A DNA stretch of 64,000 nt, taken from JAQUTK01 sp963677415. Lineage in GTDB: Bacteria > Bacteroidota > Bacteroidia > Bacteroidales > JAQUTK01. The notes beneath the pieces were generated by a model. It did no database searches. It was not told the origin of the DNA and saw only the letters and a list, made by a program, of their open reading frames with translations. Shown in pieces: positions 8,466 to 18,168 of the stretch. The stretch's first letter is position 1, and each line of letters opens with the position of its first letter. The DNA lies in contig CAXXFJ010000011.1 of the NCBI GenBank assembly GCA_963677415.2, forward strand, positions 1 to 64,000, written 5' to 3'. Made by a program: the position numbers and the translations under genes.

Positions 8466-9167
8466 TTACTTTCTTTTTTTCTGTGAATATTCGAGCACAA
8501 TATCTCCCATGCGCCTCTCAATGACAGCTCGACGGTTTAAAATGTAGCTGGAAGGATTTTTTGAACTAAACCTGATTGGATTTGGCAATGTAGCTGCAAT
8601 TAGAGCACACTGAGAACGGGTCAGTTTTTTAGCACTTGTATTGAAATGGTACTTGGCTACTGCTTCTGCACCATAAATCCCTTTTCCCATTTCTATGGAG
8701 TTGATATAGACCTCTACGATACGTTCTTTGCTCCAGATGAGTTCAGTTAAAAGAGTAAAATAGACTTCAAATCCTTTTCTAACCCAAGATGATTCAGGCC
8801 ATAAAAAGACGTTTTTTGCTGTTTGCTGAGTTATAGTACTAGCCCCTCTTATTTTTTTTCTTGTTTTATTCTCCTCAATTGCTTTTTCTATTTCTATTGT
8901 ATCAAATCCGGAATGAATAAAGAACCGACTGTCTTCAGAAGCAATGACAGCTTTTGGAAGGTTCGGGGATATTGCCTCTAAAGGTACCCAAGAATGATGC
9001 AAAGTCGGCATCTCACCGTTTTTGACTTGCTGAAAGCAACGGATTATCATTAAAGGGGTTATGTATACTGGAATAAACCGATAGGCTATCACTACCAAAA
9101 AAGTTGATAGAAAAAAGAAGAGTGTTATTTTCTTTATCAAACGAAATATGTAACGAGCGATTTTCAT
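8466..9167 (-). CDS. mtgA: monofunctional peptidoglycan glycosyltransferase
   Basis: A 233-residue GT51 enzyme that polymerises lipid II into glycan strands at the periplasmic face. It has one N-terminal membrane anchor (about residues 14-33), then the family motifs in order: AVIASEDSRFFIHSGFD with the catalytic Glu, RGASTITQQTAKNVFLWP, SKERIVEVYINSIEMGKGIY and GAEAVAKYHF. Its length is usual for MtgA, and no transpeptidase domain follows. It lies 20 bases after fmt in the same direction. Confidence 0.95.
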   Translation of the reverse strand: MKIARYIFRLIKKITLFFFLSTFLVVIAYRFIPVYITPLMIIRCFQQVKNGEMPTLHHSWVPLEAISPNLPKAVIASEDSRFFIHSGFDTIEIEKAIEENKTRKKIRGASTITQQTAKNVFLWPESSWVRKGFEVYFTLLTELIWSKERIVEVYINSIEMGKGIYGAEAVAKYHFNTSAKKLTRSQCALIAATLPNPIRFSSKNPSSYILNRRAVIERRMGDIVLEYSQKKRK

Positions 9168-9187
9168 ATAAGTCGATAGTCTTTATT

Positions 9188-10168
9188 TTATTCAAGCGTT
9201 GACCCTTCGATTTTTCGTCCACGAAGATATTCCTCAATATCCATCCGCTTTCTTCCGGAAAGTTGCACGTTTTGTAATGAAATATATCCATCGTCAACAA
9301 CAACGTCAAGATATGTTTTATTGTCCGTGAGTATTGATCCATTGGGGAGGTTACTTACTCCGCCCTTACGCATAGCGGTGTATATCTTTAAAGTTTGACG
9401 GGTAGAATCTGAGACAAGTTCTGTCCAAGCGGCTGGATAGGGTGATAGTCCGCGAATAAGATTATAGATGTCTTCCTTTTTCTTGTTCCAGTTAATCCGG
9501 CAATTTTCTTTGAAGATCTTAGGTGCTAACTTTAATTCTTCCGGATTGATAATGTATTCTTCCTGATCAGTCGTTTCATATTCTTCATTACATATTGCTT
9601 TCATTGTTTTGATTACCAAGGAGGCTCCTATCCTCATCAACCGATCATGGATGTCACTTGCATTTTCTTCAGCTCCAATCTGAGTACCTTCACGGAAAAT
9701 AATTCTGCCGGTGTCAATCTCATGGCTAATAAAGAAGGTGGTTACTCCCGTCCTTTTCTCTCCATTAATAATTGCCCAATTGATGGGGGCAGCTCCCCGA
9801 TACTGAGGTAGAAGTGAACCATGAAGGTTGAAAGTGCCTAGTCTGGGCATATCCCAAACAATCTCAGGTAACATTCTGAAGGCCACAACTATTTGAAGGT
9901 CTGCTCTCAATTCTCGCAATTCTTCAATGAAAGAAGAATCTTTCAGTTTTTCAGGTTGCAGTATTTTTAATCCTTTATCCAAAGCAAACTGCTTAACTGC
10001 AGAACATTGAATTTGGTAGCCTCTTCCAGCTGGTTTATCTGGTGAGGTGACCACCCCCACTACTTGATAATTATTTTCCAGAAGAGCCTTCAAACTTTCT
10101 ACTGCAAACTCCGGAGTGCCCATAAATACAATCCGTAAATCCTCTTTTTTTATCATTTTGCTCATCAT
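9188..10168 (-). CDS. fmt: methionyl-tRNA formyltransferase
   Basis: A 326-residue cytoplasmic enzyme that formylates initiator Met-tRNA with 10-formyl-THF. Visible motifs are RIVFMGTPEFAV, VVTSPDKPAGRG and the signature FNLHGSLLPQYRGAAPINWA, with the catalytic Asn-His pair, followed by the C-terminal tRNA-binding beta-barrel (RGLSPYPAAWTEL). Its start overlaps the stop of the ClC gene by one base (TAATG), so translation is coupled. Two further in-frame ATGs lie within the first five codons; the exact start is uncertain by that much. Confidence 0.96.
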   Translation of the reverse strand: MMSKMIKKEDLRIVFMGTPEFAVESLKALLENNYQVVGVVTSPDKPAGRGYQIQCSAVKQFALDKGLKILQPEKLKDSSFIEELRELRADLQIVVAFRMLPEIVWDMPRLGTFNLHGSLLPQYRGAAPINWAIINGEKRTGVTTFFISHEIDTGRIIFREGTQIGAEENASDIHDRLMRIGASLVIKTMKAICNEEYETTDQEEYIINPEELKLAPKIFKENCRINWNKKKEDIYNLIRGLSPYPAAWTELVSDSTRQTLKIYTAMRKGGVSNLPNGSILTDNKTYLDVVVDDGYISLQNVQLSGRKRMDIEEYLRGRKIEGSTLE

Positions 10169-11997
10169 TATTCATCGAAAAAGTGTACCAACACCTTTCG
10201 ATAAGAGTTAAATATTTTGGATTTGGAGACAAAGCCGATATATACACCGGATTCATCAACTACCGGAAGGTTCCATGCATTTGTGTCATCAAACTTCTTC
10301 ATAACAATATCCATCGGATCGGTTGTGTGTAGTTTTGTAGGAGGTATAGTCATCAGTTTTCTCACATCTAATTTCTGATAGAGATCCTGATGAAACATGA
10401 TGTTGCGTATATCGTCCAGTAGAACTATCCCGATAAATATATTGTTATCATTAGTCACTGGAAATATATTGCGTTTAGAGCGTGAGATAACCTTCACCAA
10501 TTCTTCCAGTTTCATATCGGGATGTACTACCTCAAGATCCTTTTCAATCACACTTTCCATTTTCATCAGAGTAAGTACTGCCTTGTCTTTATGATGTGTG
10601 ATTAATTCACCTTTTTGAGCGAGTCGTATAGCGTAAATGCTGTGTGGCTCAAAAATAATAATTGTCAGATAGGATACAATTGCCACTATCATCAATGGAA
10701 GAAAAAGTCCATAGCCACCAGTCAGTTCAGCTATAAGGAATATTCCGGTCAAAGGAGCGTGCATTACTCCAGCCATAACCCCTGCCATCCCCATCAGCGC
10801 GAAGTTTTCTTCTGGAAGCAAGTCCATTCCGTAAAAATAGTTGATTGAGTGGGCCACCTCATAGCCCGCCAGACAACCGAGAAACAGTGATGGAGCGAAA
10901 ACACCGCCCACTCCTCCACCACCATTTGTGGCGCTTGATGCAAATACCTTGGTGATGATAATCAGAAGAATATATGCAACAATAATCCAGTAGTTGAGAT
11001 TTATCATGCCTTCTAAAGGAGAGCCTGATAAAAGATGATTGAGATCCAGATTGTAAAAGAAACTTCCTTCCAGTAAGTGTGCAGTATCTCCTTTGAGCAG
11101 GTAATTAATGGAGTCATAACCTTCTCCGTAAAGAGGAGGAAATAGAAATATGGAGATACTTAAGATCGTTGCCCCAACAAAGAATTTCTTGGAAGGAGTT
11201 TTAAGCTTTCGGAATTTCCCTTCTGTCCAGCTCATCGCCCTGATTACATAGAGTGAAACCAATCCGCAGACTATACCTAGTAAAATAACCCACGGAATGC
11301 GATCCATGGCAAATGGTTCCGTTTGCGTGAATGCAAACATAGCCTCATTTCCTGTCAATATATAAGAGACAGATAACGCGGTGACAGAAGAAATAAGCAA
11401 TGGCATTACAGAGGTCAGAGTCAGGTCAAGCATTAATACCTCAAGTGTAAATACCAAGCCGGCAATAGGTGCTTTGAAAATACCGGCGATTGCGCCTGAA
11501 GCTCCACAGCCAATAAGCAACATCAGGGTCTTTTGATCCATCTTAAAGAAGCTTCCAAGATTCGACCCAATCGCTGATCCTGTCAGTACGATTGGTGCCT
11601 CGGCACCAACAGATCCTCCAAATCCAATAGTGATAGAACTTGTAAAGATAGAAGTCCATATGTTATGTCGTTTAATCCGACCTTCCCGTCGTGAAAGAGC
11701 ATATAATATACGTGTGATACCATGACTTATATCATCTCTTACCCAATACTTGACCAATAGTCCGGTAATCAAAATCCCAATAACCGGATAGACGAGATAT
11801 AAATAATTTGCTCCCTCTGCATTAAAGTTTTGCGTCAGAAATAGTTGAATAGTATGAATCAACGACTTTAGCAAGATTGCAGCAAGTGAGGTGAATATTC
11901 CGATAATAAAGCTCAATATAAGCAGGAACTGTTTCTCTGTGATGTGTTTCTCTCTCCACAGCAAAAACCGTATGCTCCAATCTTTCATTTGTATCAT
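10168..11997 (-). CDS. ClC-family chloride channel/antiporter with CBS domains
   Basis: A 609-residue membrane protein. The ClC core spans about residues 20-450 with the filter motifs GGSVGAEAPIVLTGSAIGS (including the gating Glu), ASGAIAGIFKAPIAGLVF and GGGGVGGVFAPSLFLG. Two CBS domains follow in the last 150 residues (KLEELVKVISRSKRNIFPVT and DPMDIVMKKFDDTNAWNLPV), which usually bind adenine nucleotides and gate transport. Whether it is a channel or a Cl-/H+ exchanger cannot be settled by eye. It is the third gene in the leftward unit that starts at 13985. Confidence 0.94.
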   Translation of the reverse strand: MIQMKDWSIRFLLWREKHITEKQFLLILSFIIGIFTSLAAILLKSLIHTIQLFLTQNFNAEGANYLYLVYPVIGILITGLLVKYWVRDDISHGITRILYALSRREGRIKRHNIWTSIFTSSITIGFGGSVGAEAPIVLTGSAIGSNLGSFFKMDQKTLMLLIGCGASGAIAGIFKAPIAGLVFTLEVLMLDLTLTSVMPLLISSVTALSVSYILTGNEAMFAFTQTEPFAMDRIPWVILLGIVCGLVSLYVIRAMSWTEGKFRKLKTPSKKFFVGATILSISIFLFPPLYGEGYDSINYLLKGDTAHLLEGSFFYNLDLNHLLSGSPLEGMINLNYWIIVAYILLIIITKVFASSATNGGGGVGGVFAPSLFLGCLAGYEVAHSINYFYGMDLLPEENFALMGMAGVMAGVMHAPLTGIFLIAELTGGYGLFLPLMIVAIVSYLTIIIFEPHSIYAIRLAQKGELITHHKDKAVLTLMKMESVIEKDLEVVHPDMKLEELVKVISRSKRNIFPVTNDNNIFIGIVLLDDIRNIMFHQDLYQKLDVRKLMTIPPTKLHTTDPMDIVMKKFDDTNAWNLPVVDESGVYIGFVSKSKIFNSYRKVLVHFFDE

Positions 11998-11998
11998 A

Positions 11999-13411
11999 TT
12001 ATATTCCTTTTCCGGTAATAATTGTTCGTATAGTAAATGCCATAATTTTCAAATCAATAAGTAATGACATGTTTTCCATGTATATAATATCAAAATAGAG
12101 TCTTTCAACCATTTTTTCAACCGTATCCGCATAACCGTATTTGACCATGCCCCACGAAGTAATACCCGGACGAACACTCTGAATTGTATAGTAGAAAGGT
12201 GCTTTTTGAATAATCTGTTCAATATAAAAGGCTCTTTCTGGTCTTGGCCCCACAAAAGACATATCACCTCTAAGTACATTCCAAAATTGTGGTAATTCAT
12301 CAAGCCTGTATTTCCTCATTATCTTTCCAAAAGGAGTGATACGGGGATCATCGTTTTTGGAAAGCAAAGGATTCTCTACCTCGGCATTTTTATACATACT
12401 TCTGAATTTATAAATATAAAAAGGCTTTCCATACTGTCCTATTCTCTCTTGTTTATAAAAGATTCCGCCTGGAGATTCTTTCTTTATTCTCCAAGCAATG
12501 TAGAGAAAAAGAGGGGAGGCAATCAACAAACACAAAAATGAAAGGATGTAGTCTCCGGATATTTTAATGTTTTGTTGCCATTCCGGCATGGAGATACTGG
12601 TAATGTTGATCATCGGGGTCCCATATGTCGTAGACATCTTCGCATTTCCTGTAAGGATATCATACCGGTCTGCTGCTATCCTGATTGGTAAGTTGAATTT
12701 GAAGAGAGAATGAAGAATGGTGTATAAATTATCGTAATTGGGTTTGTCTTCAGCAATCAGAATCTCCTGAATCTCTTTTGATAATAGGATCGTATCAATC
12801 TGATTAAGATCTCCGAGTATTTTGTCCGTATCAACCAAACAATCTCCTTCGCCAGAACGACAATAGCCAATAATCAGATGTCCCAGTGACCGGTTCATCC
12901 CATTGAGTTCCTTTGTTAATTGTGCTGCTTTTACACCTGTACCAATGATAATTGTTCTGAATCCGCATTGACGGTGATATATCCGTGAGGCTACATGTTG
13001 GGTGATAATCGCTCGTGGAATATAGGTGAAGAGAAACTGAATACCAATTAACATCATAATCATCTTGTAGTAGATCGTATATACGGGGGGTAGATCATCA
13101 AGCACGAAAACAAAAAAGATGATCATTGCGCCAATAAATATCGATGAGAATGTAATCAGAAACTCTTGTATACGTGATTTTCTAAAAGGCTTGTTATAAT
13201 ATCCAGAGTAGTAATAGAGAATGATCCAGAAGATAGGGAAAAGGAGCTGTCCACCCCAGATACTGCTTTGGCCAAGAAAAGAAGAGACGCTTTGATATCC
13301 CAGATATTGACCGATTACATAAAATCGGAGCACGTCGTACACAAACCAAGCTACATTGGCAGAGAGGTAGTCTGCAATGAGATAGTATGTTATTTGTTTC
13401 TTCTTATCCAT
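11999..13411 (-). CDS. polyprenyl-phosphate sugar-1-phosphate transferase (WbaP/WcaJ type)
   Basis: A 470-residue protein with four or five N-terminal membrane helices, a central Rossmann-like CoA-binding-type region (GFRTIIIGTGVKAAQLTKEL) and a C-terminal bacterial sugar transferase domain. That domain has YKQERIGQYGKPFYIYKFRS, RKYRLDELPQFWNVLRGDM and SFVGPRPERAFY. This family transfers a hexose 1-phosphate to undecaprenyl phosphate, starting capsule, exopolysaccharide or O-glycan units. It stands alone, away from a polysaccharide cluster, as expected for a general priming enzyme in Bacteroides; this last point is inference. Confidence 0.93.
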   Translation of the reverse strand: MDKKKQITYYLIADYLSANVAWFVYDVLRFYVIGQYLGYQSVSSFLGQSSIWGGQLLFPIFWIILYYYSGYYNKPFRKSRIQEFLITFSSIFIGAMIIFFVFVLDDLPPVYTIYYKMIMMLIGIQFLFTYIPRAIITQHVASRIYHRQCGFRTIIIGTGVKAAQLTKELNGMNRSLGHLIIGYCRSGEGDCLVDTDKILGDLNQIDTILLSKEIQEILIAEDKPNYDNLYTILHSLFKFNLPIRIAADRYDILTGNAKMSTTYGTPMINITSISMPEWQQNIKISGDYILSFLCLLIASPLFLYIAWRIKKESPGGIFYKQERIGQYGKPFYIYKFRSMYKNAEVENPLLSKNDDPRITPFGKIMRKYRLDELPQFWNVLRGDMSFVGPRPERAFYIEQIIQKAPFYYTIQSVRPGITSWGMVKYGYADTVEKMVERLYFDIIYMENMSLLIDLKIMAFTIRTIITGKGI

Positions 13412-13421
13412 TCAGATTCCT

Positions 13422-13985
13422 TTATTTTCGGATTATTTCAATTTGTCCACCAACTCCCAATTTTATTATTTGTGAAGGGTTAGACTCAGACTTTTCATCC
13501 TGTCTATAGGTTACAATATAATCAACACTCTTCTTAATTACCTCGCTGATTTCGGAAAAGAAACGAGGAGAAGGCTCCCCGCTGATATTGGCTGATGTGG
13601 AAACAATTGGTTTTCGTGAACGTTCGCACAATGTTTTGGAAAACAATTCTTTCGTTATCCGAATACCTAGTGATCCATCACTGCCAATCAGATTGGGAGC
13701 AACATTTCTGGCTCCTGGATATATGATAGTCAAAGGGCGATCAGATACTTCAATCAGGTCGTAGGCAATCTCAGGAACATCGTGAATGTAGTAACTCAAT
13801 TTTACATCGTTATCAATCAAGACAAGCATTGCTTTACAGTCGGATCTTTTTTTGATCTCATAGATTCTTTTCACCGCTTCTTCATTTGTAGCATCGCAGC
13901 CGATGCCCCAGATGGTATCAGTAGGATACAAAATAATACCTCCTTTTGAGATAACTTCAGTAGCCTTTTTAATATCGTCATTCAT
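13422..13985 (-). CDS. L-threonylcarbamoyladenylate synthase (Sua5/YciO/YrdC family)
   Basis: A 187-residue single-domain YrdC protein that makes threonylcarbamoyl-AMP for the t6A37 modification of tRNA. Motifs are ILYPTDTIWGIGCDATN near the N-terminus, KKRSDCKAMLVLI, SLGIRIT and VSTSANISGEPSP. It lacks the Sua5 C-terminal domain, so it is TsaC-like. It is the first gene after a strong promoter and heads the run to the sugar transferase, ClC channel, fmt and mtgA. Confidence 0.92.
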   Translation of the reverse strand: MNDDIKKATEVISKGGIILYPTDTIWGIGCDATNEEAVKRIYEIKKRSDCKAMLVLIDNDVKLSYYIHDVPEIAYDLIEVSDRPLTIIYPGARNVAPNLIGSDGSLGIRITKELFSKTLCERSRKPIVSTSANISGEPSPRFFSEISEVIKKSVDYIVTYRQDEKSESNPSQIIKLGVGGQIEIIRK

Positions 13986-14016
13986 TATCTTAAAAAATAA
14001 TTAGTATTCGGAACTG

Positions 14017-14047
14017 CAAAAATACGAAAACAATACTCTTAACCAAA
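14017..14047 (-). promoter_or_regulatory. promoter of the tsaC-to-mtgA unit
   Basis: On the minus strand a perfect TTTG (14044-14047), exactly 19 bases, then a perfect TATTTTTG (14017-14024), about 31 bases before the start. This matches the Bacteroidales housekeeping consensus fully. Confidence 0.85.
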
Positions 14048-14258
14048 GGATTATTTCCTATCTTTACGCTTTGAAATACGAAAAGTTGTGTTTCAATAAG
14101 ATGGTTCGTAATGTTATATCCTCATTATGAGTGTCTTAATAAAATTGGGCTAAAAGTTTACTTCTTGTATAAAAAGAGGTATTCATCGATTGGTACTGAG
14201 TGATGAATCAAAAGTGTTCGTCATTCACATCGCCGGAAAAAGAAAAAAACAATATAGA

Positions 14259-15980
14259 ATGTCAAACAAATGGAATTATCAGCCATTAAACAATGAATTA
14301 TTAGAGAGAAGAGATGAACTAGAAAGAGAACTTGGTATTAATCCTGTACTATGCCAGCTATTGGTGCAACGTGGAATAACAAATGCTGAAGAGGCAAAGA
14401 AGTTTTTCCGCCCCCGTTTAGAGGATTTGCATGATCCGTTTTTGATGACTGATATGCAAAAAGCAATAGAGCGACTTAATCTGGCACTAGGAAAGAAGGA
14501 AAAGATTTTAGTGTATGGAGATTATGATGTGGATGGCACAACAGCGGTTGCAATCGTTTATAAGTTCTTACTACAATTCTATTCTAACCTGGATTATTAT
14601 ATCCCTAACCGTTATAGTGAAGGATATGGCATATCGTATAAAGCTGTCGATTATGCAACCAAGAATGGTTTTTCTCTAATAATTGCCTTAGATTGTGGCA
14701 TAAAAGCGGTAGAAAAAGTAAATTACGCAAAAGAGAGAGGTATTGACTTTATTATTTGCGATCATCACATGCCGGATGCAGTTTTGCCGGATGCCGTGGC
14801 AGTACTGGATAATAAACGGATAGATTCCACTTATCCTTACTTGCATCTCTCAGGATGTGGTGTAGGTTTCAAGTTTATGCATGCCTTCGCACAGAGCAAT
14901 GGCATTGCCCTTAAACAATTGTATCACTTATTGGATTTAGTAGCTGTCAGTATTGCTTCTGATATCGTACCCATCACAGGTGAAAACAGAATTCTTGCTT
15001 ATTATGGTCTAAAACAACTTAATTCTAATCCCAATGTGGGGCTAAAAGGAATTATTGACGTTTGCGGGTTGCATGGTAAAGATATCTCAATCAGTGATAT
15101 TGTCTTTAAAATAGGTCCGCGCATCAATGCCTCCGGACGTATGCAGTCAGGTAATGAAGCAGTAGACCTTTTGGTTACAAAAGACTCGTCTTATGCAAAA
15201 GAGAAAAGCGAGCATATTGACCAATATAATCAGGAACGTAAGGGTCTTGATAAAGACATCACCAATGAAGCAAATGAATTACTGGTACAGCGTGAGGACA
15301 TCATTCATAAAAAATCAATTGTAGTTTACAACAAGAACTGGCATAAGGGAGTCATCGGAATAGTAGCTTCACGACTGACTGAAGAGTATTATCGTCCTGC
15401 TGTTGTGCTTACAAAGTCAAATGGTTTTGCAACCGGATCGGCACGTTCTGTCTTGGGTTTTGACATTTACAAAGCCATAGAGTCATGCCGCGATCTTCTG
15501 GAAAATTTTGGCGGACATACTTACGCAGCAGGCTTATCAATGAAGGAAGAGAATATTCAGGAGTTCTCGCGCCGTTTTGAAAAGTACGTCGAAGAAAATA
15601 TTCTCCCTGAACAAATGTTCTCTCTGATAGAAATTGATTCGGAAATAGACTTCAAAGATATTACTCCTAATTTCTTCCGTACGCTCAAACAGTTTAATCC
15701 CTTCGGTTGTGAAAATCAGAAACCGCTCTTTTGTACTCGTAAAGTAAGCGATTACGGCACAAGCAGGTTAGTTGGAAAAGATCAGGAGCATCTGAAATTG
15801 GAATTGGTCGATAATAAGTCCGGTACAATAATGAATGGTATTGCCTTTGGCATGTCTGATGCTTTTCAGTTGATTAAAGAAGGAGAGCCGTTTGATATCT
15901 GTTATACGATCGAAGAGAATGTGTATAATGGAAATCCAACCATTCAACTGGTGATACGTGATATTGCTCCTTCTGAATGA
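14259..15980 (+). CDS. recJ: single-stranded-DNA-specific exonuclease RecJ
   Basis: A 573-residue DHH-family nuclease (5'-3' on ssDNA) acting in recombination and mismatch repair. It shows the DHH motifs VYGDYDVDGTTA and IICDHHMPDA, the intermediate SGCGVGFKF, then the DHHA1 region with NFGGHTYAAGL and a C-terminal OB fold. I choose the ATG at 14259 (MSNKWNYQPL). The frame extends upstream to a TTG at 14190, but those 23 residues are unlike the family. recQ follows 44 bases later; the pairing fits their joint action in the RecF pathway. Confidence 0.96.
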   Translation: MSNKWNYQPLNNELLERRDELERELGINPVLCQLLVQRGITNAEEAKKFFRPRLEDLHDPFLMTDMQKAIERLNLALGKKEKILVYGDYDVDGTTAVAIVYKFLLQFYSNLDYYIPNRYSEGYGISYKAVDYATKNGFSLIIALDCGIKAVEKVNYAKERGIDFIICDHHMPDAVLPDAVAVLDNKRIDSTYPYLHLSGCGVGFKFMHAFAQSNGIALKQLYHLLDLVAVSIASDIVPITGENRILAYYGLKQLNSNPNVGLKGIIDVCGLHGKDISISDIVFKIGPRINASGRMQSGNEAVDLLVTKDSSYAKEKSEHIDQYNQERKGLDKDITNEANELLVQREDIIHKKSIVVYNKNWHKGVIGIVASRLTEEYYRPAVVLTKSNGFATGSARSVLGFDIYKAIESCRDLLENFGGHTYAAGLSMKEENIQEFSRRFEKYVEENILPEQMFSLIEIDSEIDFKDITPNFFRTLKQFNPFGCENQKPLFCTRKVSDYGTSRLVGKDQEHLKLELVDNKSGTIMNGIAFGMSDAFQLIKEGEPFDICYTIEENVYNGNPTIQLVIRDIAPSE

Positions 15981-16024
15981 TTAAAGGGAATTTTTACAGA
16001 TGGCTACTTTTATAAAACTAATGA

Positions 16025-17932
16025 ATGAGCCGTTATTCCGAAATACTATTTGAACACTGGGGATATACCTCTTTCCGTTCTATTCAGGAAGAAATTATCG
16101 TCTCAGTTTGCGAGGGGCATGATACCCTTGGCTTAATGCCGACAGGAGGTGGTAAGTCGATTACATTTCAGGTTTCGGCATTGGCGATGGAGGGTGTATG
16201 TCTTGTGGTGACTCCTCTGATAGCATTGATGAAAGATCAGGTCACTCATCTGCGAAATAAAGGGATCAAAGCTGCTGCTGTTTATTCCGGGATGACTTCT
16301 GACGAGATCGGTGTTGCTCTTGACAACTGTATTCTTGGCAATTATAAGTTCCTCTATATATCCCCAGAGCGGTTATCCAGTGAACTCTTCCATCTCAAAT
16401 TAAAGCAGATGAATGTCTGTCTGCTGACTGTGGACGAGTCTCACTGCATTTCCCAGTGGGGATATGATTTCCGACCGTCTTACCTTCAAATAGCTGCTGT
16501 CAGGGAAGAATTGCCTGGTGTCCCGGTATTGGCATTGACAGCTACTGCGACTGAAGATGTAATCATAGATATTCAACAAAAACTCTTTTTCCCGCAAGAG
16601 AATGTGATCCGAACGAGTTATTTCCGGGAGAATCTGGCTTACAAGGTATTTCATGTTGAGGCAAAGAGGCAGTTGCTCAATCGTTTGTTGCAAGAGACTG
16701 ACGGTTCTGTCATCATCTATGTACGAAACAGGAAAAAGACGCGGGAGATAGCCGAGATGCTTTGTGAAGACAGTCAGTCAGCCACGTATTATCATGCAGG
16801 GCTATCCAATGCGGAGAAAGATGCCAGACAGAAGGCATGGCATGAAGGAAAAACACGGATTATTGTTTGCACCAATGCTTTTGGAATGGGTATAGACAAA
16901 CCTAATGTACGTCTGGTGGTTCATCTGGATTTACCCGATTCCATTGAGGCTTATTTTCAAGAGGCAGGAAGAGCTGGTCGTGACGGGTTCGCCGCTTTGT
17001 CGGCTATTCTTTGTTCAAAGAACGACTTGGTTCAACTTAAAAAAAGAGTCACCGATAACTTCCCTTCCCGCAAGTTTATCCGTGAAGTGTACGACGCGTT
17101 GTGTAACTTTCTTCAGATCGCAGAAGGAGAAGGTTTTGGTCAGGTCTTTGAGTTTAATATCTCTAAATTTGTCACTATTTTCCATTTACCTCTCTTGCAA
17201 ACGTATCATGCTCTCAAGATATTGGGGCAGGCCGGATATATAGAGCTCACTGATGAGCAGGACAATGCATCCCGCATCTTTTTCACTCTGGAACGGGAAG
17301 AGCTATATCATCTTCGCTATCTGGATGTCAAGCTTGATGAGTTGATACATGTTCTGCTTCGCTCCTATAGCGGATTATTTTCTGATTACACCTATATTAA
17401 TGAAGAACTGATTTGCCAGAAGATGAATATCTCCGGGCAAGAGCTGTACACTAGTTTGATTTCTCTGGCACAGGCTCGGATCCTAAATTACGTTCCCAGA
17501 AAGAAGACCCCTTTTGTGATATTCAGAGAAAGGAGAATGGATAGCAAATACATAATCATATCCAAAGAGGTGTTTGAAGTGCGCAAGAAACGTTATGAAT
17601 ATCGTATTCAATCGATGCTCCAATATGTTAACTCCTCTGATGTATGCCGAAGTCGTATCTTACTTAGTTATTTTGGAGAGAATACAGATAAAGAGTGTAG
17701 GGTATGTGATGTCTGTTTGAAGAAGAAAAGCAATGATAATTCCAGAGAGTCATCTTTGATTGAGGAGGAGATCCGTCAGCAGTTGACTGAAGCTCCCGTT
17801 TTTATCTCTCAATTAGTAGGGAAACTCTCTTTTGATTCCGAAGAAACTCTTCCTGTGATTCGCCGGATGCTTGATTCCGGAGAGCTTTTTATGGAAAATG
17901 GCTCTCTTTTTCTGACAAAAGAGATGAAATAA
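16025..17932 (+). CDS. recQ: ATP-dependent DNA helicase RecQ
   Basis: A 635-residue superfamily 2 helicase (3'-5'). Motif 0 is FRSIQEEII, Walker A is MPTGGGKSITFQ, and the DEAH-like box reads DESHCISQWG. Further helicase motifs are LALTATAT, YVRNRKKT and RIIVCTNAFGMGIDKPNVR, with QEAGRAGRDG as motif VI. A Cys-rich zinc site lies in the C-terminal part (CRSRILLSYFGE, CRVCDVC), followed by a winged-helix-like tail. An HRDC domain is not obvious. It resembles the shorter RecQ paralogues of Bacteroides rather than the RecQ of about 725 residues. Confidence 0.94.
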   Translation: MSRYSEILFEHWGYTSFRSIQEEIIVSVCEGHDTLGLMPTGGGKSITFQVSALAMEGVCLVVTPLIALMKDQVTHLRNKGIKAAAVYSGMTSDEIGVALDNCILGNYKFLYISPERLSSELFHLKLKQMNVCLLTVDESHCISQWGYDFRPSYLQIAAVREELPGVPVLALTATATEDVIIDIQQKLFFPQENVIRTSYFRENLAYKVFHVEAKRQLLNRLLQETDGSVIIYVRNRKKTREIAEMLCEDSQSATYYHAGLSNAEKDARQKAWHEGKTRIIVCTNAFGMGIDKPNVRLVVHLDLPDSIEAYFQEAGRAGRDGFAALSAILCSKNDLVQLKKRVTDNFPSRKFIREVYDALCNFLQIAEGEGFGQVFEFNISKFVTIFHLPLLQTYHALKILGQAGYIELTDEQDNASRIFFTLEREELYHLRYLDVKLDELIHVLLRSYSGLFSDYTYINEELICQKMNISGQELYTSLISLAQARILNYVPRKKTPFVIFRERRMDSKYIIISKEVFEVRKKRYEYRIQSMLQYVNSSDVCRSRILLSYFGENTDKECRVCDVCLKKKSNDNSRESSLIEEEIRQQLTEAPVFISQLVGKLSFDSEETLPVIRRMLDSGELFMENGSLFLTKEMK

Positions 17933-17986
17933 CTTACTTTTCGAATAAAAAAGTCTCTTTTTTCTTTCAGTTATTCAGAAATAATA

Positions 17987-17994
17987 TAATTTTG
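17987..17994 (+). promoter_or_regulatory. -7 element of the phe/tyr operon
   Basis: TAATTTTG fits TAnnTTTG, with TTTC 18 bases upstream as a near match to the -33 TTTG. Transcription would begin a few bases before the leader-peptide ATG at 18014. Confidence 0.6.
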
Positions 17995-18013
17995 CAGCGT
18001 AATAGACAACGAA

Positions 18014-18091
18014 ATGGATCAACGCAGTTTTACATATTCTTTTTTTTACTTTTACTTTAGCCAGAGTAAGAGCGGGAGAACATGTATATAA
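18014..18091 (+). CDS. Phe/Tyr-rich attenuator leader peptide
   Basis: A 25-codon open frame from ATG 18014 to TAA 18089-18091. Residues 6-15 read FTYSFFYFYF: five Phe and three Tyr in ten codons, placed directly before the operon for phenylalanine and tyrosine synthesis. The last codons overlap AGCGGGA (18071-18077), which can pair with the 5' arm of the downstream terminator. A ribosome stalled for charged tRNA-Phe or tRNA-Tyr would leave this segment free to form the antiterminator. A ribosome reaching the stop would cover it and allow the terminator. This is the classic leader-peptide attenuation layout. Confidence 0.88.
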   Translation: MDQRSFTYSFFYFYFSQSKSGRTCI

Positions 18092-18148
18092 TGCTGATAA
18101 AAACAATATAAACAAGGGTCCCGCTGAATAAGCGGGATCTTTTTTTTT
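18071..18148 (+). promoter_or_regulatory. attenuator: antiterminator / terminator pair of the phe operon
   Basis: TCCCGCT (18119-18125) can pair with either AGCGGGA at 18071-18077 (antiterminator) or AGCGGGA at 18131-18137 (terminator). The terminator stem spans 18117-18125 with 18131-18139, has a GAATA loop, and is followed by nine T (18140-18148). pheA starts 20 bases later. Confidence 0.88.
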
Positions 18149-18168
18149 AAACTAAAAAGGAAAATCAT

